64,000 bases of DNA from Gemmatimonadota bacterium (GTDB lineage Bacteria; 4572-55; J002), in NCBI GenBank assembly GCA_003697105.1, contig RFFQ01000012.1:1-64000 (forward strand). The letters are read 5' to 3'. Under the pieces are notes generated by a model that saw only the letters and a program-made list of their open reading frames with translations, was not told the DNA's origin and did not search any database. Below are positions 1-8,447 of the stretch, in pieces. How positions within the stretch are numbered: position 1 is the first letter of the stretch; each line of letters starts with the position of its first letter. A program made the translations under genes and the position numbers.

Positions 1-39
1 AACCAAAACCATCATTTATCCCTCTCGGAGTGTGGACAC

Positions 40-1395
40 ATGAAAACATCCATCAAAATTGCCAGTGGTCAAGGATTTTGGGGAGACCTGCAAATAGCAC
101 CAATTAATCAAGTACGACGTGGGAAAATTGATTATTTAGTAATGGACTATTTGGCAGAAGTTACCATGTCCATTTTGCAGAAACAAAAATTACGTTACCC
201 CGAAATGGGATACGCCCGAGACTTCCCGGAAACACTTCGTGAAATTTTACCTGACATTAAAGAAAAAGGCATCAAAATCATTTCCAATGCGGGCGGAGTC
301 AACCCGGAAGCATGTCGAGATAAAGTCCTTGAAATTGCCAATGAACTCGGTATTCGGAATCTTAAAATCGGTCTTATTTTAGGTGACAACATTTTAGACC
401 AGATTGACGACTTCATAGCTGCGGGGACAACCCTTAACCATATGGAAACAGGGGAACCACTGTCAATGGTACGGGATAAAATATTGTCTGCCAATGTGTA
501 TCTGGGAGCGTTTCCGATGGTAGAAGCGTTACAGCAAGGCGCCGACATCGTTATTGCCGGACGTGCTACCGATACCGGCTTAACCCTTGCCCCAATGATC
601 TATGAATTTGGGTGGAAACCAACCGATTATGATAAACTTGCCGCAGGAACCGTGGCAGGGCACATCATGGAATGTGGTGCACAAGCCAGTGGTGGAAATT
701 TCTTGGGAGATTGGCGCGCCGTCCCCAATATGCACGACATTGGATTCCCAATTGTAGAAGCCTACCCCGACGGAACATTTGAAGTAACCAAACATGAAAA
801 TATGGGTGGATTAGTCAACTCAGCTACCGTTAAAGAACAACTACTTTACGAAATTGGGGATCCAACAGCGTATATCACTCCTGATTGCATTGCTGATTTT
901 ACCACAATTCAATTAGACAATATTGCACCAAATCGCGTAAAAGTCACCGGAATCAAAGGTTATCCAGAAACACCGTACTATAAAGTATCGGCGGCGTATG
1001 CCGCGGGATTTTCTACAGCGGCAACACTGGTATACAGTTGGCCGGACGCTCTGGAAAAGGCCCAATACGCCTTCGATATTCTAAAAAAGCGATGCGATGC
1101 CCTTGGACTCCGGTTTGACGAAATTCATGCCGATTACATTGGCGCAAACGCCTGCCATTTGGACGTCGCCGATCCGCAAGATCAGTATAATGAAGTCATG
1201 TTGCGCGTAGCCGTAAAGAGCCAGTATAAAGAGGACATCGCCCGGTTCGGTCGGGAAATTGCCCCGTTAATTCTGACAGGTCCCCCGGCGGTTACCGGAT
1301 TTGCCGGAGGACGACCCCGACCCTCCGAAGTGGTTGCCTATTGGCCAGCATTGATCGAAAAAACATTAATCAATCCGAAAGTAGATGTGAGGTAA
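40..1395 (+). CDS. AtuA-like (DUF1446) acyclic terpene utilisation family protein
   Basis: This 451-residue soluble protein matches the AtuA/DUF1446 family by its opening (IKIASGQGFWGD), the IISNAGGVNP segment near residue 80, the IAGRATDTGLTLAP stretch near residue 175 and the GGGxP/FAGGRPRPSEV-type end. The family was named from acyclic terpene (citronellol/geraniol) catabolism in pseudomonads, but it is widespread beside acyl-CoA carboxylases and enoyl-CoA hydratases, and its exact reaction is not settled. The small ferredoxin-fold-like domain often fused at the C-terminus is absent here and is encoded by the next gene 4 bases downstream. The ATG follows a CGGAG ribosome site at about 25-30. 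The operon may begin upstream of the window, so pathway context cannot be judged. The family call is firm; the substrate is unknown. Confidence 0.85.
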   Translation: MKTSIKIASGQGFWGDLQIAPINQVRRGKIDYLVMDYLAEVTMSILQKQKLRYPEMGYARDFPETLREILPDIKEKGIKIISNAGGVNPEACRDKVLEIANELGIRNLKIGLILGDNILDQIDDFIAAGTTLNHMETGEPLSMVRDKILSANVYLGAFPMVEALQQGADIVIAGRATDTGLTLAPMIYEFGWKPTDYDKLAAGTVAGHIMECGAQASGGNFLGDWRAVPNMHDIGFPIVEAYPDGTFEVTKHENMGGLVNSATVKEQLLYEIGDPTAYITPDCIADFTTIQLDNIAPNRVKVTGIKGYPETPYYKVSAAYAAGFSTAATLVYSWPDALEKAQYAFDILKKRCDALGLRFDEIHADYIGANACHLDVADPQDQYNEVMLRVAVKSQYKEDIARFGREIAPLILTGPPAVTGFAGGRPRPSEVVAYWPALIEKTLINPKVDVR

Positions 1396-1399
1396 CTCA

Positions 1400-1765
1400 A
1401 TGAAAACAGTATTCTTATACCAAATCGCACATGGTAGAAGCGGCGACAAAGGTGACGCCGTCAATGTGGGTATCATTGCGCGTAAGCCTGAATTTTATGA
1501 ATTCATTGGACAAACCCTAACACCCGAACGTGTCAAATCCCATATGGGGCAAATGGTTGCTGGGGAGGTCATCCGGTATGACCTTCCCAATCTTCATGCG
1601 TACAATTTTATCTTGAATAACGCACTCGGTGGAGGGGGTACGATGTCCTTGCAATTGGATGCTCAAGGCAAAACATACGCCGCCGCTTTACTCAAAATGA
1701 AAGTGGAAGTTCCAGAGGAATGGGAAGTAATGCCGTGGCCTCAAAAAAGTGCCGAAAAGCAGTAA
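1400..1765 (+). CDS. AtuA-associated small domain protein (stand-alone AtuA C-terminal domain)
   Basis: This is a 121-residue protein with the motif AHGRSGDKGDAVNVGI near the N-terminus, PNLHAYNFILNNALGGGG in the middle, and a short charged tail. This pattern is the C-terminal domain found fused to AtuA in proteobacteria and commonly encoded as a separate small gene in other phyla. It starts 4 bases after the AtuA stop, so the two are almost certainly co-translated and probably form a complex (inference). No signal peptide or membrane segment is visible. The function is unknown beyond the AtuA association. Confidence 0.8.
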   Translation: MKTVFLYQIAHGRSGDKGDAVNVGIIARKPEFYEFIGQTLTPERVKSHMGQMVAGEVIRYDLPNLHAYNFILNNALGGGGTMSLQLDAQGKTYAAALLKMKVEVPEEWEVMPWPQKSAEKQ

Positions 1766-1847
1766 ACCAGATGCAAAAAATCCTTGCGTAACGCAGGCGA
1801 ATCATTTATTTTTCTCGTCCTTCAAATGATGTCTGCTTTACCGGCGT

Positions 1848-1924
1848 GGGCGGTTAGCTCAGATGGTTAGAGTACTTGCTTGACATGCAAGGGGTCACTG
1901 GTTCAATTCCAGTACCGCCCACCA
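1848..1924 (+). tRNA. tRNA-Val (anticodon GAC), CCA encoded
   Basis: A full cloverleaf can be folded by eye. The acceptor arms GGGCGGT (1848-1854) and ACCGCCC (1914-1920) pair perfectly. The D arm is GCTC/GAGT. The anticodon stem CTTGC/GCAAG encloses the loop TTGACAT, giving anticodon GAC, which reads the Val codon GUC. The T arm is ACTGG-TTCAATT-CCAGT. The discriminator A and an encoded CCA end the gene at 1924. It lies alone between the AtuA pair and a secreted propeller gene. Confidence 0.95.
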
Positions 1925-1991
1925 CTTTCATTAGAATACCTCCCCTATCCCACATGTTATGTGACCTCTTTTAATTTTTCCGGAGAAGCGT

Positions 1992-4124
1992 ATGACGCGA
2001 AATAACAGCCTACTATATCTTAGTTTGGGAATTATTCTCTTATTTAGCGGTATAACCCATGCCGTCACCACCCATTTTTGGGAACAAAAAACATCCACAG
2101 ACTTTGCCAAAGGTGTTACAGAACATCTCGCCATCACAAGTGATGGTGATGTCGTGCTCTCACCCCGGCTCAAAACAGTATCTAAGGAGTTATCCGAACT
2201 TTACATCTGGGCGCTGGTAGCCGATCAAAACGGAAATTTATATGCTGGAACCGGTAACGGCGGTAAAATATTTAAAATTACCCCAGATGGAAGGGTTTCG
2301 GTCTTCATGGATTCCCCCCAAGTGAGCATTTTATCATTGATATTTGATAAAAAAGGCAATTTATACGCTGGCACCAGCCCCGATGGACTCATCTATAAGA
2401 TTGAGCCAAACGGGAACGCCACCACGTTTTATCAAACCGAACAACGTTATGTCTGGTCACTCGTCACCGATAACGATGGAAATGTGTATGCGGGCACCGG
2501 TACCCGCGGCAAAATATTTCGGATTCAGCCGGATGGTACCGGCGAAGAATGGTACGATGCCCGGGAAACCCATATTATGACCTTACTCTACCGGAATCAA
2601 ACCCTATACGCGGGTGGCGCCGGATACGGACTGATTTATAAAATTGACGCGAATAAAAATGTGTTCGTCTTATATGACGCCCCAGAAGAAGAAATTCATA
2701 CGCTCATCATGGACACCGCCGGAAACCTCTATGCCGGCAGTATTCCCATCAACTTCCTAGATGTACCGTCTGTTCCGGTAGAGCGGCGTGACCCCAATAC
2801 AAACGGTGAGTCATCTGATTCCGGTACTACTGGCATCTCCTCTGGATTTTCGCTCTCCTCCAACCAGCAAAGTTCGGTGTACCGGATTACACCGGATGGA
2901 AATGTGGATCGTATTTGGAAGTGCCCAGAACCTTTAATCTTATCCATGTTGATCGATTCACAGGGTAATTTGCTGGTCGGTACAGGCAACAATGGAGCGT
3001 TATATCAGGTGAAATTGAATGATCATCGAAACTACATCCAGTTACTGAACTCATCCGACTCGCAATTATTGGCAATGGCAAAATCCCCCCGCAACGAGAC
3101 TATCTACATTGCGACGGGGAATCTCGGACGGCTATATAAGTTAAGTGACACACTGGCAGGAGAAGGTATCTTAGAATCGGATGTCTATGATACTCAGTTT
3201 CACTCGCAATGGGGAGTTTTGAGCTGGGAAAGTGTGACTCCCGAACAAACCGGAATTCGCTTTGCCACCCGTAGTGGCAACACGGAAATCCCTGATGATA
3301 CGTGGAGCGACTGGTCACCTGAATTCGACAAACCCAGTAAAATAACAAGCCCAGCCGCACGATTTATCCAGTGGCGCGCCACTTTAACCACACAGGATAG
3401 TACCATCTCACCGGATTTGTACGAGGTCTCCCTTGCATTTTTGCCAGAAAATATGCCACCGGTGATCTCCGCGATTTCAGTCTATACCGCCGGTGAGAAT
3501 GTCGGTAGTGCCGATGATAATGAGGGAGCAACATCACCAGACGCGACGAATAAGAAAAATGGAAATACGCTCGATAATGGCAAAAGCACCGTGAAATGGA
3601 GTTGCACCGACCCCAACGAGGATGACCTCAGTTACACCCTCTATTTTCGCGGCAAGGGAGAATCAAACTGGAAAATACTGGCAAAAGATCAGACGAGTAC
3701 CGAATACACCTGGAACACCGATACCTTCCCCGACGGTAAATACCAAATTAAAGTGGTTGCCACGGATAGCCTCGACAACCCCGCTACCTTGGCACACACA
3801 ACTGAATTTATCAGCCGAGATTTCATCATTGATAATCATCCCCCAGTGGTTTCCAATTTAACAGCAACACCCGACCGGGGACGTACCGTCCGCATTGAAG
3901 CTACCGCGACAGATAGCATCAACCGGTTGGAAGAAGCGCATTATGCCCTTGATGGGGGAGAGTGGCAATTGATTTTCCCTACAGATCACATTCTCGATCA
4001 GCAAACCGAGTACTTTTCATTTGAATTCACCGGATTAGCCAAAGGCGAGCATCTCATCGTCCTGCGAGTCAAGGATGCGGCAGGCAATACCGGTACCCAA
4101 AAAACCGTTTTTACAGTTCGATAA
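1992..4124 (+). CDS. Secreted beta-propeller protein with C-terminal Ig/FN3-like domains
   Basis: This 710-residue protein has an N-terminal signal peptide (hydrophobic SLGIILLFSGITHA, residues about 11-24). Residues about 60-380 contain repeated blades of the form GNLYAGTGxxGKIFKITPDG followed by a VWSLVTD-type strand, as in NHL/SMP-30 or two-component-sensor-type propellers. Residues about 400-480 hold a lectin-like or discoidin-like beta segment (SGNTEIPDDTWSDWSP). Two Ig-like domains follow: one near 530-610 with DGKYQIKVVATD and one near 615-710 ending KGEHLIVLRVKDAAGN. No kinase or sorting domain follows, so this is an exported propeller, not a sensor kinase. The ribosome site is CGGAG just before ATG 1992. 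The ligand is unknown. Confidence 0.7.
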   Translation: MTRNNSLLYLSLGIILLFSGITHAVTTHFWEQKTSTDFAKGVTEHLAITSDGDVVLSPRLKTVSKELSELYIWALVADQNGNLYAGTGNGGKIFKITPDGRVSVFMDSPQVSILSLIFDKKGNLYAGTSPDGLIYKIEPNGNATTFYQTEQRYVWSLVTDNDGNVYAGTGTRGKIFRIQPDGTGEEWYDARETHIMTLLYRNQTLYAGGAGYGLIYKIDANKNVFVLYDAPEEEIHTLIMDTAGNLYAGSIPINFLDVPSVPVERRDPNTNGESSDSGTTGISSGFSLSSNQQSSVYRITPDGNVDRIWKCPEPLILSMLIDSQGNLLVGTGNNGALYQVKLNDHRNYIQLLNSSDSQLLAMAKSPRNETIYIATGNLGRLYKLSDTLAGEGILESDVYDTQFHSQWGVLSWESVTPEQTGIRFATRSGNTEIPDDTWSDWSPEFDKPSKITSPAARFIQWRATLTTQDSTISPDLYEVSLAFLPENMPPVISAISVYTAGENVGSADDNEGATSPDATNKKNGNTLDNGKSTVKWSCTDPNEDDLSYTLYFRGKGESNWKILAKDQTSTEYTWNTDTFPDGKYQIKVVATDSLDNPATLAHTTEFISRDFIIDNHPPVVSNLTATPDRGRTVRIEATATDSINRLEEAHYALDGGEWQLIFPTDHILDQQTEYFSFEFTGLAKGEHLIVLRVKDAAGNTGTQKTVFTVR

Positions 4125-4143
4125 CTTCAACTCAGGAGGATGC

Positions 4144-4740
4144 ATGATGCCAAAATGGATGATGGCACTTATCGGTATGTTCGTTATCGCCGGCTGGACC
4201 TCTCAAGCCTGCGCCCAGATGAATGTTGTTGGTATTGAAAAACAGATCAAATTGGGATTGAATTTCGCCAATATCGGCGGTGATGATGCAGACGATACCA
4301 GCACTAAAACCGGCTTGGTTGGCGGTTTTGGTGTAAAACTGAGTCTAGCCGGAATAATTGCGGTTCAATCGGAACTGCTTTATACCAAAAAAGGAGCAAC
4401 GGTTGATACCGGCGCCGAAGAGATAGACGCGACTTACGATTATCTCGAAATCCCCGTAATGGGCAAAATAAACATGCCGGGTATTCCCAATTTTTATGCC
4501 GGTCCCGCACTCGGATTTAAACTAAACGCAGAAGCGGATGGCGACGATATTGGCGACACGGTAAAAAGTACGGATTTCAGCCTCGTTATCGGCAGTGATT
4601 ATGGCGTACCAATTCCCACGATTGGACGAGCCATTTTAGACTTGCGTTATACCTTTGGATTGTCCTCCTTTGATGATTCTGGCGCCGATTTAGATACGAA
4701 ACATCGTGTTTTCTCGGTAATGCTCGGCTTTGGCTTCTGA
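4144..4740 (+). CDS. Small outer-membrane beta-barrel protein (PorT/OmpA-like barrel family)
   Basis: The 198-residue product has a signal peptide (MMPKWMMALIGMFVIAGWTSQACAQ). Alternating beta strands follow (GLNFANIGGDDADD, LVGGFGVKLSL, AVQSELLYTKKGA, YDYLEIPVMGKIN, FYAGPALGFKLN) and the chain ends in an aromatic barrel strand, VFSVMLGFGF. This is the usual pattern of FCB outer-membrane beta-barrel domain proteins of the PorT-like group. The reading frame is open further upstream (to 4075), but AGGAGG at 4134-4139 and the signal peptide select ATG 4144 or the adjacent ATG 4147. It follows the propeller gene by 19 bases and is probably co-transcribed with it. The role is probably structural or transport; the substrate is unknown. 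Confidence 0.75.
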   Translation: MMPKWMMALIGMFVIAGWTSQACAQMNVVGIEKQIKLGLNFANIGGDDADDTSTKTGLVGGFGVKLSLAGIIAVQSELLYTKKGATVDTGAEEIDATYDYLEIPVMGKINMPGIPNFYAGPALGFKLNAEADGDDIGDTVKSTDFSLVIGSDYGVPIPTIGRAILDLRYTFGLSSFDDSGADLDTKHRVFSVMLGFGF

Positions 4741-4770
4741 TCCAGAACAAAAACAATCCGGCGATCAATA

Positions 4771-4812
4771 AAAAAAGCCGCATCACTCTTGGCGAGAATG
4801 ATGCGGCATTTT
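4771..4812. terminator. Bidirectional intrinsic terminator
   Basis: The inverted repeat GCCGCATCA (4777-4785) / TGATGCGGC (4799-4807) gives 9 bp and is extended by weaker pairs. It is followed by TTTTT on the plus strand and flanked by a run of seven A upstream, which gives T7 on the minus strand. It sits between two convergent genes and should stop both transcripts. Confidence 0.85.
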
Positions 4813-4831
4813 TATACCGGTTCGCAACCAA

Positions 4832-5071
4832 TCAACGGGGCTTGTAATCGGGACAAGTCACTGCATTCGGGCGTTCAGAACGAGTACAAACCGTGCCATA
4901 ATCGTATTTACAGGTATCACATAGATACCGGCTACCGGTCGTTTTCAAATTTCGACCCCCACGCAATTGCCCCCGTTGTTTCTCCTGAATACCAATCATC
5001 AAATAATAAAATGACCGCAACACCAGTACACAGATAGCAAAAACCAAAAATACCAAAAATACCCGCAACAT
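4832..5071 (-). CDS. Small Cys-rich single-pass membrane protein
   Basis: The 79-residue product begins with one strong transmembrane segment (MLRVFLVFLVFAICVLVLRS). After a basic linker comes a C-terminal Cys cluster, CDTCKYDYGTVC, followed by a fourth Cys in TCPDYKP. The spacing is C-x2-C-x7-C-x10-C, which could bind zinc or form disulfides. The start at 5071 is preceded by GGGAG on the coding strand, while longer in-frame starts lack this and would overlap the neighbour. It is the last gene of the minus-strand B12 locus, about 80 bases behind the propeller lipoprotein. I do not recognise a named family. A role in B12 uptake is suggested only by position. Confidence 0.6.
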   Translation of the reverse strand: MLRVFLVFLVFAICVLVLRSFYYLMIGIQEKQRGQLRGGRNLKTTGSRYLCDTCKYDYGTVCTRSERPNAVTCPDYKPR

Positions 5072-5150
5072 GGAACACTCCCGGATAGAACTCAAAACCC
5101 AGTTTCGATGTTCCATAATAAAACGATCCGCGGATAATCGCAATCCGAAA

Positions 5151-6185
5151 TTAACGCACGGCAATTGCCTGAGGCCCATCTCCAACTAAAAATTCACCGG
5201 AAACCTCCCCCGTCGTCACATCCAAAATACCGACTTTATCTTCACCGAAAATATTGAAATAGACAAAGTCCCCACGCCCAATCATGGCGCCGCTATCTGC
5301 CAACGTGGTGAGGGGGTCATCCAGCCCGTGCAAAATCGTATTGGATACCGGATCGTAATTCAATATTCCAACACCAAACCCCGCCAAATACATGGAACCC
5401 TGATGGTACAAAATACCTCCCGGGGAACTCCCAATCGCAATCGAATCACTCACCGTATTTGTATTTAAATCGATAATGTCCACCTGCGCAAAAACTGCCG
5501 GATCACCAAAACCGTAATTCCCCGTGGCGAGAACGTGCAACTCATTTTCCCCATCCAATGCAAACGCTCCCGCATTGAGCGAGACCGGAATCGTTGCCGT
5601 CACCGTAAATGTGCCCAAATCGATTACCGAAACGGTTGCCGGATCGTAGGCATACGTCGTGAAGTCAAAACCGGAATTGGCACTGTACAACTTGCCGTCG
5701 TGGATTAGCAAATCTTGCGGGGATTTGCCTACATCTAAGGTACGCGTAACTTGATTTGTCTCCAAATGGATCTCCGCAATCTGGCTGGCGATAGTATTCG
5801 AGACATACCCAAAGCCCCGTGCCTCATCCAGCACAACATCCCACGGATTGGCATTTGCCCCCATATCGATCAACGCCACATCTTCCCGACTAATGAGATC
5901 GATCACTTGCACCGTGTTATCCAGAGAGTTGGTGACATACGCAGTCAACCCGTCTTCGGTCACCGCAATGGATTGGGGGGACTGACCAACGACAATCGCA
6001 TCATTTTCAACCGTTCCGGTATCCAAATCAATCAGCGACAAGGTACCCGCAAGCCCATTTGCTACAATCAGCTCAAATTCCGGCATAACGGGTTCATTAC
6101 CATCATCATCCTCATCACAACCCGTAATAACCAATAACGAAAAACTGAGGAAAAACACCAAACTAATACGACGTAACATCAACAT
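5151..6185 (-). CDS. YncE-like beta-propeller lipoprotein, BtuG-like candidate B12-binding surface protein
   Basis: This 344-residue protein opens with a lipoprotein signal ending LLVITGC; the Cys is immediately followed by an acidic run (DEDDDGNE), which resembles the surface-export signal of Bacteroidetes lipoproteins. The rest is a YVTN/YncE-type seven-bladed propeller, with blades such as GQSPQSIAVTEDGLTAYVTN and LDVGKSPQDLLIHDGKLYSAN. It starts 8 bases after the BtuB-like receptor, behind AGGAGGG, and shares the cobalamin riboswitch. In Bacteroides, BtuG is a propeller surface lipoprotein that hands B12 to BtuB; the same gene order and fold here make that role likely (inference). A generic YncE propeller is the alternative. 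Confidence 0.75.
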   Translation of the reverse strand: MLMLRRISLVFFLSFSLLVITGCDEDDDGNEPVMPEFELIVANGLAGTLSLIDLDTGTVENDAIVVGQSPQSIAVTEDGLTAYVTNSLDNTVQVIDLISREDVALIDMGANANPWDVVLDEARGFGYVSNTIASQIAEIHLETNQVTRTLDVGKSPQDLLIHDGKLYSANSGFDFTTYAYDPATVSVIDLGTFTVTATIPVSLNAGAFALDGENELHVLATGNYGFGDPAVFAQVDIIDLNTNTVSDSIAIGSSPGGILYHQGSMYLAGFGVGILNYDPVSNTILHGLDDPLTTLADSGAMIGRGDFVYFNIFGEDKVGILDVTTGEVSGEFLVGDGPQAIAVR

Positions 6186-6193
6186 AAACCCTC

Positions 6194-8047
6194 CTAAAAT
6201 ATGAATTGAAGTTCACCCAGCCACTCTCGACCGGGCATAGGAACATATTGAAAATCCGCATAATGTTGGTTGGTGAGATTGCGGCAGGTCAACGCGGAGC
6301 GCACCCGCTCACTCCATTGTAGGTCGAGCTTAACATGCCACAGGTCGTATCCAGCCAACCAATGAAAATTTGCGGCGTTAAGCGGTCGCCGTCCGACACC
6401 ATTATAATCAAGGGTCAAGGTGTGATTTTGGACCAACAATTGCACCTGACCACTGCTAAGATGTTGCGGACGACGAACGAGAATTTTACCATGAGTCGTC
6501 CGTTCGCCACTGCGATTCCGTGGATCGAGATAGGTATAATTCCCTGAGATCACCAACGAGACCAATGGCGCCAACCGTTGTTGCCAATAGAACTGGGTCT
6601 CAATACCCCGAATCTCCGCCCGTGCCAGATTGGAAGGTCGCCAAATACCGGCACCGGTATTTGACCACTGAATCCACTGGTCAATCCGATTCTGAAATAG
6701 ACCCACTTCCAGCCGCAAATTTGATGTGAGATAAGCGATCACCCCACCATCCAGATTGAGGGCACGTTCCGGCTGAAGATTGGGATTGCCCTGTGCCAAA
6801 CCGCTCTGTGTCCAAAATAGGTCGTCAAAATCCGGCAACTTGACCGCCCGCTCGATCTGGAATCGCCCCAACAGCCATACCCATCCCAATTGGCGGCGCA
6901 TACCAAATTGGGGAGACCATTGCACCGGATATTCTGGTGTTAAAACGGTTCGGAGCGCCCCCAGCATCTTAATGCCCGCCCACGAATGCCGGTATTCAAA
7001 GAAGACCGCCGCCGAAGCTCGTGCTGGGTCACCGTCCGTGGTGCTCTTTAATTGGTCCCATTGGCTATTTATCCCGGCGAAGAGCGCTATAGAATCGGAA
7101 AATTGCACGGACTGCTCAAGTCCCACTTCCCACCGCAAATGATCATGTTGAAATTTGGGTGCGTCTGACTGTTTGCGGTAGGTAGATAACTGCCGTCCTA
7201 CGCTCATGACCCCATTTAGTTGGGAGAACATCACAACCGGGATATTATCGTCCCATACGGTCGATAATTGCGCAGATTGATGCTCTGTGATACTCCGGGC
7301 AAGCGGTGTCGGAAAAGTAACCGTTCCCGGAGAGCCGCGTTCCGCATGGGAGACCGTCAATTGCAATTTGGTATGGTCTGTCCCCAATGAAAGGTGAACA
7401 TTACCGGTTGTAAACGCACTATTTTGGAGATCAAAATCGGACTCCGCAGGACGCGCATCACCCTGTGTCACCTGCCCGGACAATTGCATATCCAGCAGAT
7501 CAAATTCGTGCTGATACTCCAGATAGACACCCAGTTGCTGGAGATTTCCGGTCTGAAGCGTGAATCGAGTTTGGGGCTTTCCTCGCTGGGTAATCAAGTT
7601 GATCACGCCTCCCAAAGCACCGGCACCCCACCGGGCGGCACCCCCACTACGAATAATTTGCACCGCCGCAATGCGATTCAAAGAGAGATTACTCAGGTCT
7701 GCCGAACCACTCCGAATCGAGTTCAATTTGCGCCCATCCATGAGTACTAGCACATGGTCTGTCGCCGAACCCCGAATGGAAATTAATTGGGTTTCACCGC
7801 CGTATTGCTGCACATACACCCCCGGCACCGTCTGGAAAATATGAGCAAGGGAAATGGCCGGTAATGTTTGTATCTGTCCGGCAGTAATCGTGGTCGTAGT
7901 CGTTATCTGGTGATCATTAAAGATCACCATCCGCTCTCCGGCAACATCGACTGGCGGCAAATGGTAAATCTGTGTCGAATCTGCCGCAAAAGCGGCAACT
8001 GGAAGACGGCACCACACCAACCCTAACACTAAACAGAAGTATCTCAT
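6194..8047 (-). CDS. btuB: TonB-dependent outer-membrane receptor, BtuB-like (cobalamin uptake)
   Basis: The 617-residue protein has a signal peptide (MRYFCLVLGLVWCRLPVAAFA). The TonB plug domain (residues about 35-150) shows LAHIFQTVPGVYVQQYGG, LISIRGSATDHVLVLMDGR and GGAARWGAGALGGVINLIT. A beta-barrel follows and ends in the aromatic strand GELQFIF. The length and plug motifs fit BtuB. The decisive evidence is upstream: a cobalamin riboswitch and attenuator control it. ATG 8047 is chosen because upstream in-frame codons would lie inside the attenuator hairpin. Energy would come from TonB-ExbB-ExbD; exbB/exbD genes occur at 51-52 kb. The propeller lipoprotein follows directly and may be its surface partner. 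Confidence 0.88.
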   Translation of the reverse strand: MRYFCLVLGLVWCRLPVAAFAADSTQIYHLPPVDVAGERMVIFNDHQITTTTTITAGQIQTLPAISLAHIFQTVPGVYVQQYGGETQLISIRGSATDHVLVLMDGRKLNSIRSGSADLSNLSLNRIAAVQIIRSGGAARWGAGALGGVINLITQRGKPQTRFTLQTGNLQQLGVYLEYQHEFDLLDMQLSGQVTQGDARPAESDFDLQNSAFTTGNVHLSLGTDHTKLQLTVSHAERGSPGTVTFPTPLARSITEHQSAQLSTVWDDNIPVVMFSQLNGVMSVGRQLSTYRKQSDAPKFQHDHLRWEVGLEQSVQFSDSIALFAGINSQWDQLKSTTDGDPARASAAVFFEYRHSWAGIKMLGALRTVLTPEYPVQWSPQFGMRRQLGWVWLLGRFQIERAVKLPDFDDLFWTQSGLAQGNPNLQPERALNLDGGVIAYLTSNLRLEVGLFQNRIDQWIQWSNTGAGIWRPSNLARAEIRGIETQFYWQQRLAPLVSLVISGNYTYLDPRNRSGERTTHGKILVRRPQHLSSGQVQLLVQNHTLTLDYNGVGRRPLNAANFHWLAGYDLWHVKLDLQWSERVRSALTCRNLTNQHYADFQYVPMPGREWLGELQFIF

Positions 8048-8059
8048 GATAAACCCAAT

Positions 8060-8092
8060 AAAAAAATCCCAACCCTCACCGGAGAGTTGGGA
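8060..8092 (-). terminator. Riboswitch expression platform: attenuator terminator
   Basis: Read on the minus strand, CCCAACTCTC-CGGT-GAGGGTTGGG forms a 10-bp stem with one G-T pair and a 4-base loop, followed by ATTTTTTT. It lies between the cobalamin riboswitch and the btuB start, so it is best read as the conditional terminator: B12-bound riboswitch, transcript stops (inference from position). Confidence 0.8.
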
Positions 8093-8154
8093 ACTCAATC
8101 CTTTTTAAACGGAAAAATTCCCATCCTTGCACCCCGAAGGATCGTCTGAATGAC

Positions 8155-8310
8155 GGGTAGGCAGGTCTTCTGACTTTCGCATCCACCTTCCTCAATCCCT
8201 TCCTCCGAAAAGTGGTGTTGATTGAGGTCGTCCGCGATTACAGCAGCGGGGGCTGTTCCGGATTTGCACCGGATTCCCTATTCTCCCGCAGAGCGGGCAC
8301 CTAGCCGACG
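8155..8310 (-). ncRNA. Cobalamin (vitamin B12) riboswitch
   Basis: On the minus strand the conserved aptamer core is visible in order. GGGAATCCGGTGCAAATCCGG is directly followed by the B12-box region (AACAGCCCCCGCTGCTGTAA), then TCGCGGACGA, and the 3' segment GCGAAAGTCAGAAGACCTGCC. These are the hallmark elements of the cobalamin riboswitch. The boundaries are approximate. It is followed by an attenuator hairpin and the btuB-like gene, and preceded by a good promoter. Confidence 0.95.
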
Positions 8311-8342
8311 TGTGATATACATTTTGTAAAAGAACACGGGGC

Positions 8343-8371
8343 AATTTACGTGAAATCACCCCGAGGGTCAA
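8343..8371 (-). promoter_or_regulatory. Sigma70-type promoter for the B12 locus
   Basis: On the minus strand TTGACC (8366-8371) and TAAATT (8343-8348) are separated by exactly 17 bases and lie about 30 bases upstream of the riboswitch. It should drive riboswitch, btuB, propeller lipoprotein and the small membrane gene. Confidence 0.7.
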
Positions 8372-8382
8372 GTCCATTTTTA

Positions 8383-8434
8383 GAAAAAACGCCATTTCTA
8401 AGATGAGAAGGGGTCATCGTGGAATGGCGTTTTA
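8383..8434 (-). terminator. Intrinsic terminator of the UDP-glucose dehydrogenase gene
   Basis: AAAACGCCATT (8386-8396) pairs with AATGGCGTTTT (8423-8433). Read on the minus strand the second arm runs into six T. It lies 14 bases beyond the ugd stop and just upstream of the B12-locus promoter, so it insulates the two units. Confidence 0.8.
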
Positions 8435-8447
8435 GCGGTTTACGGGC

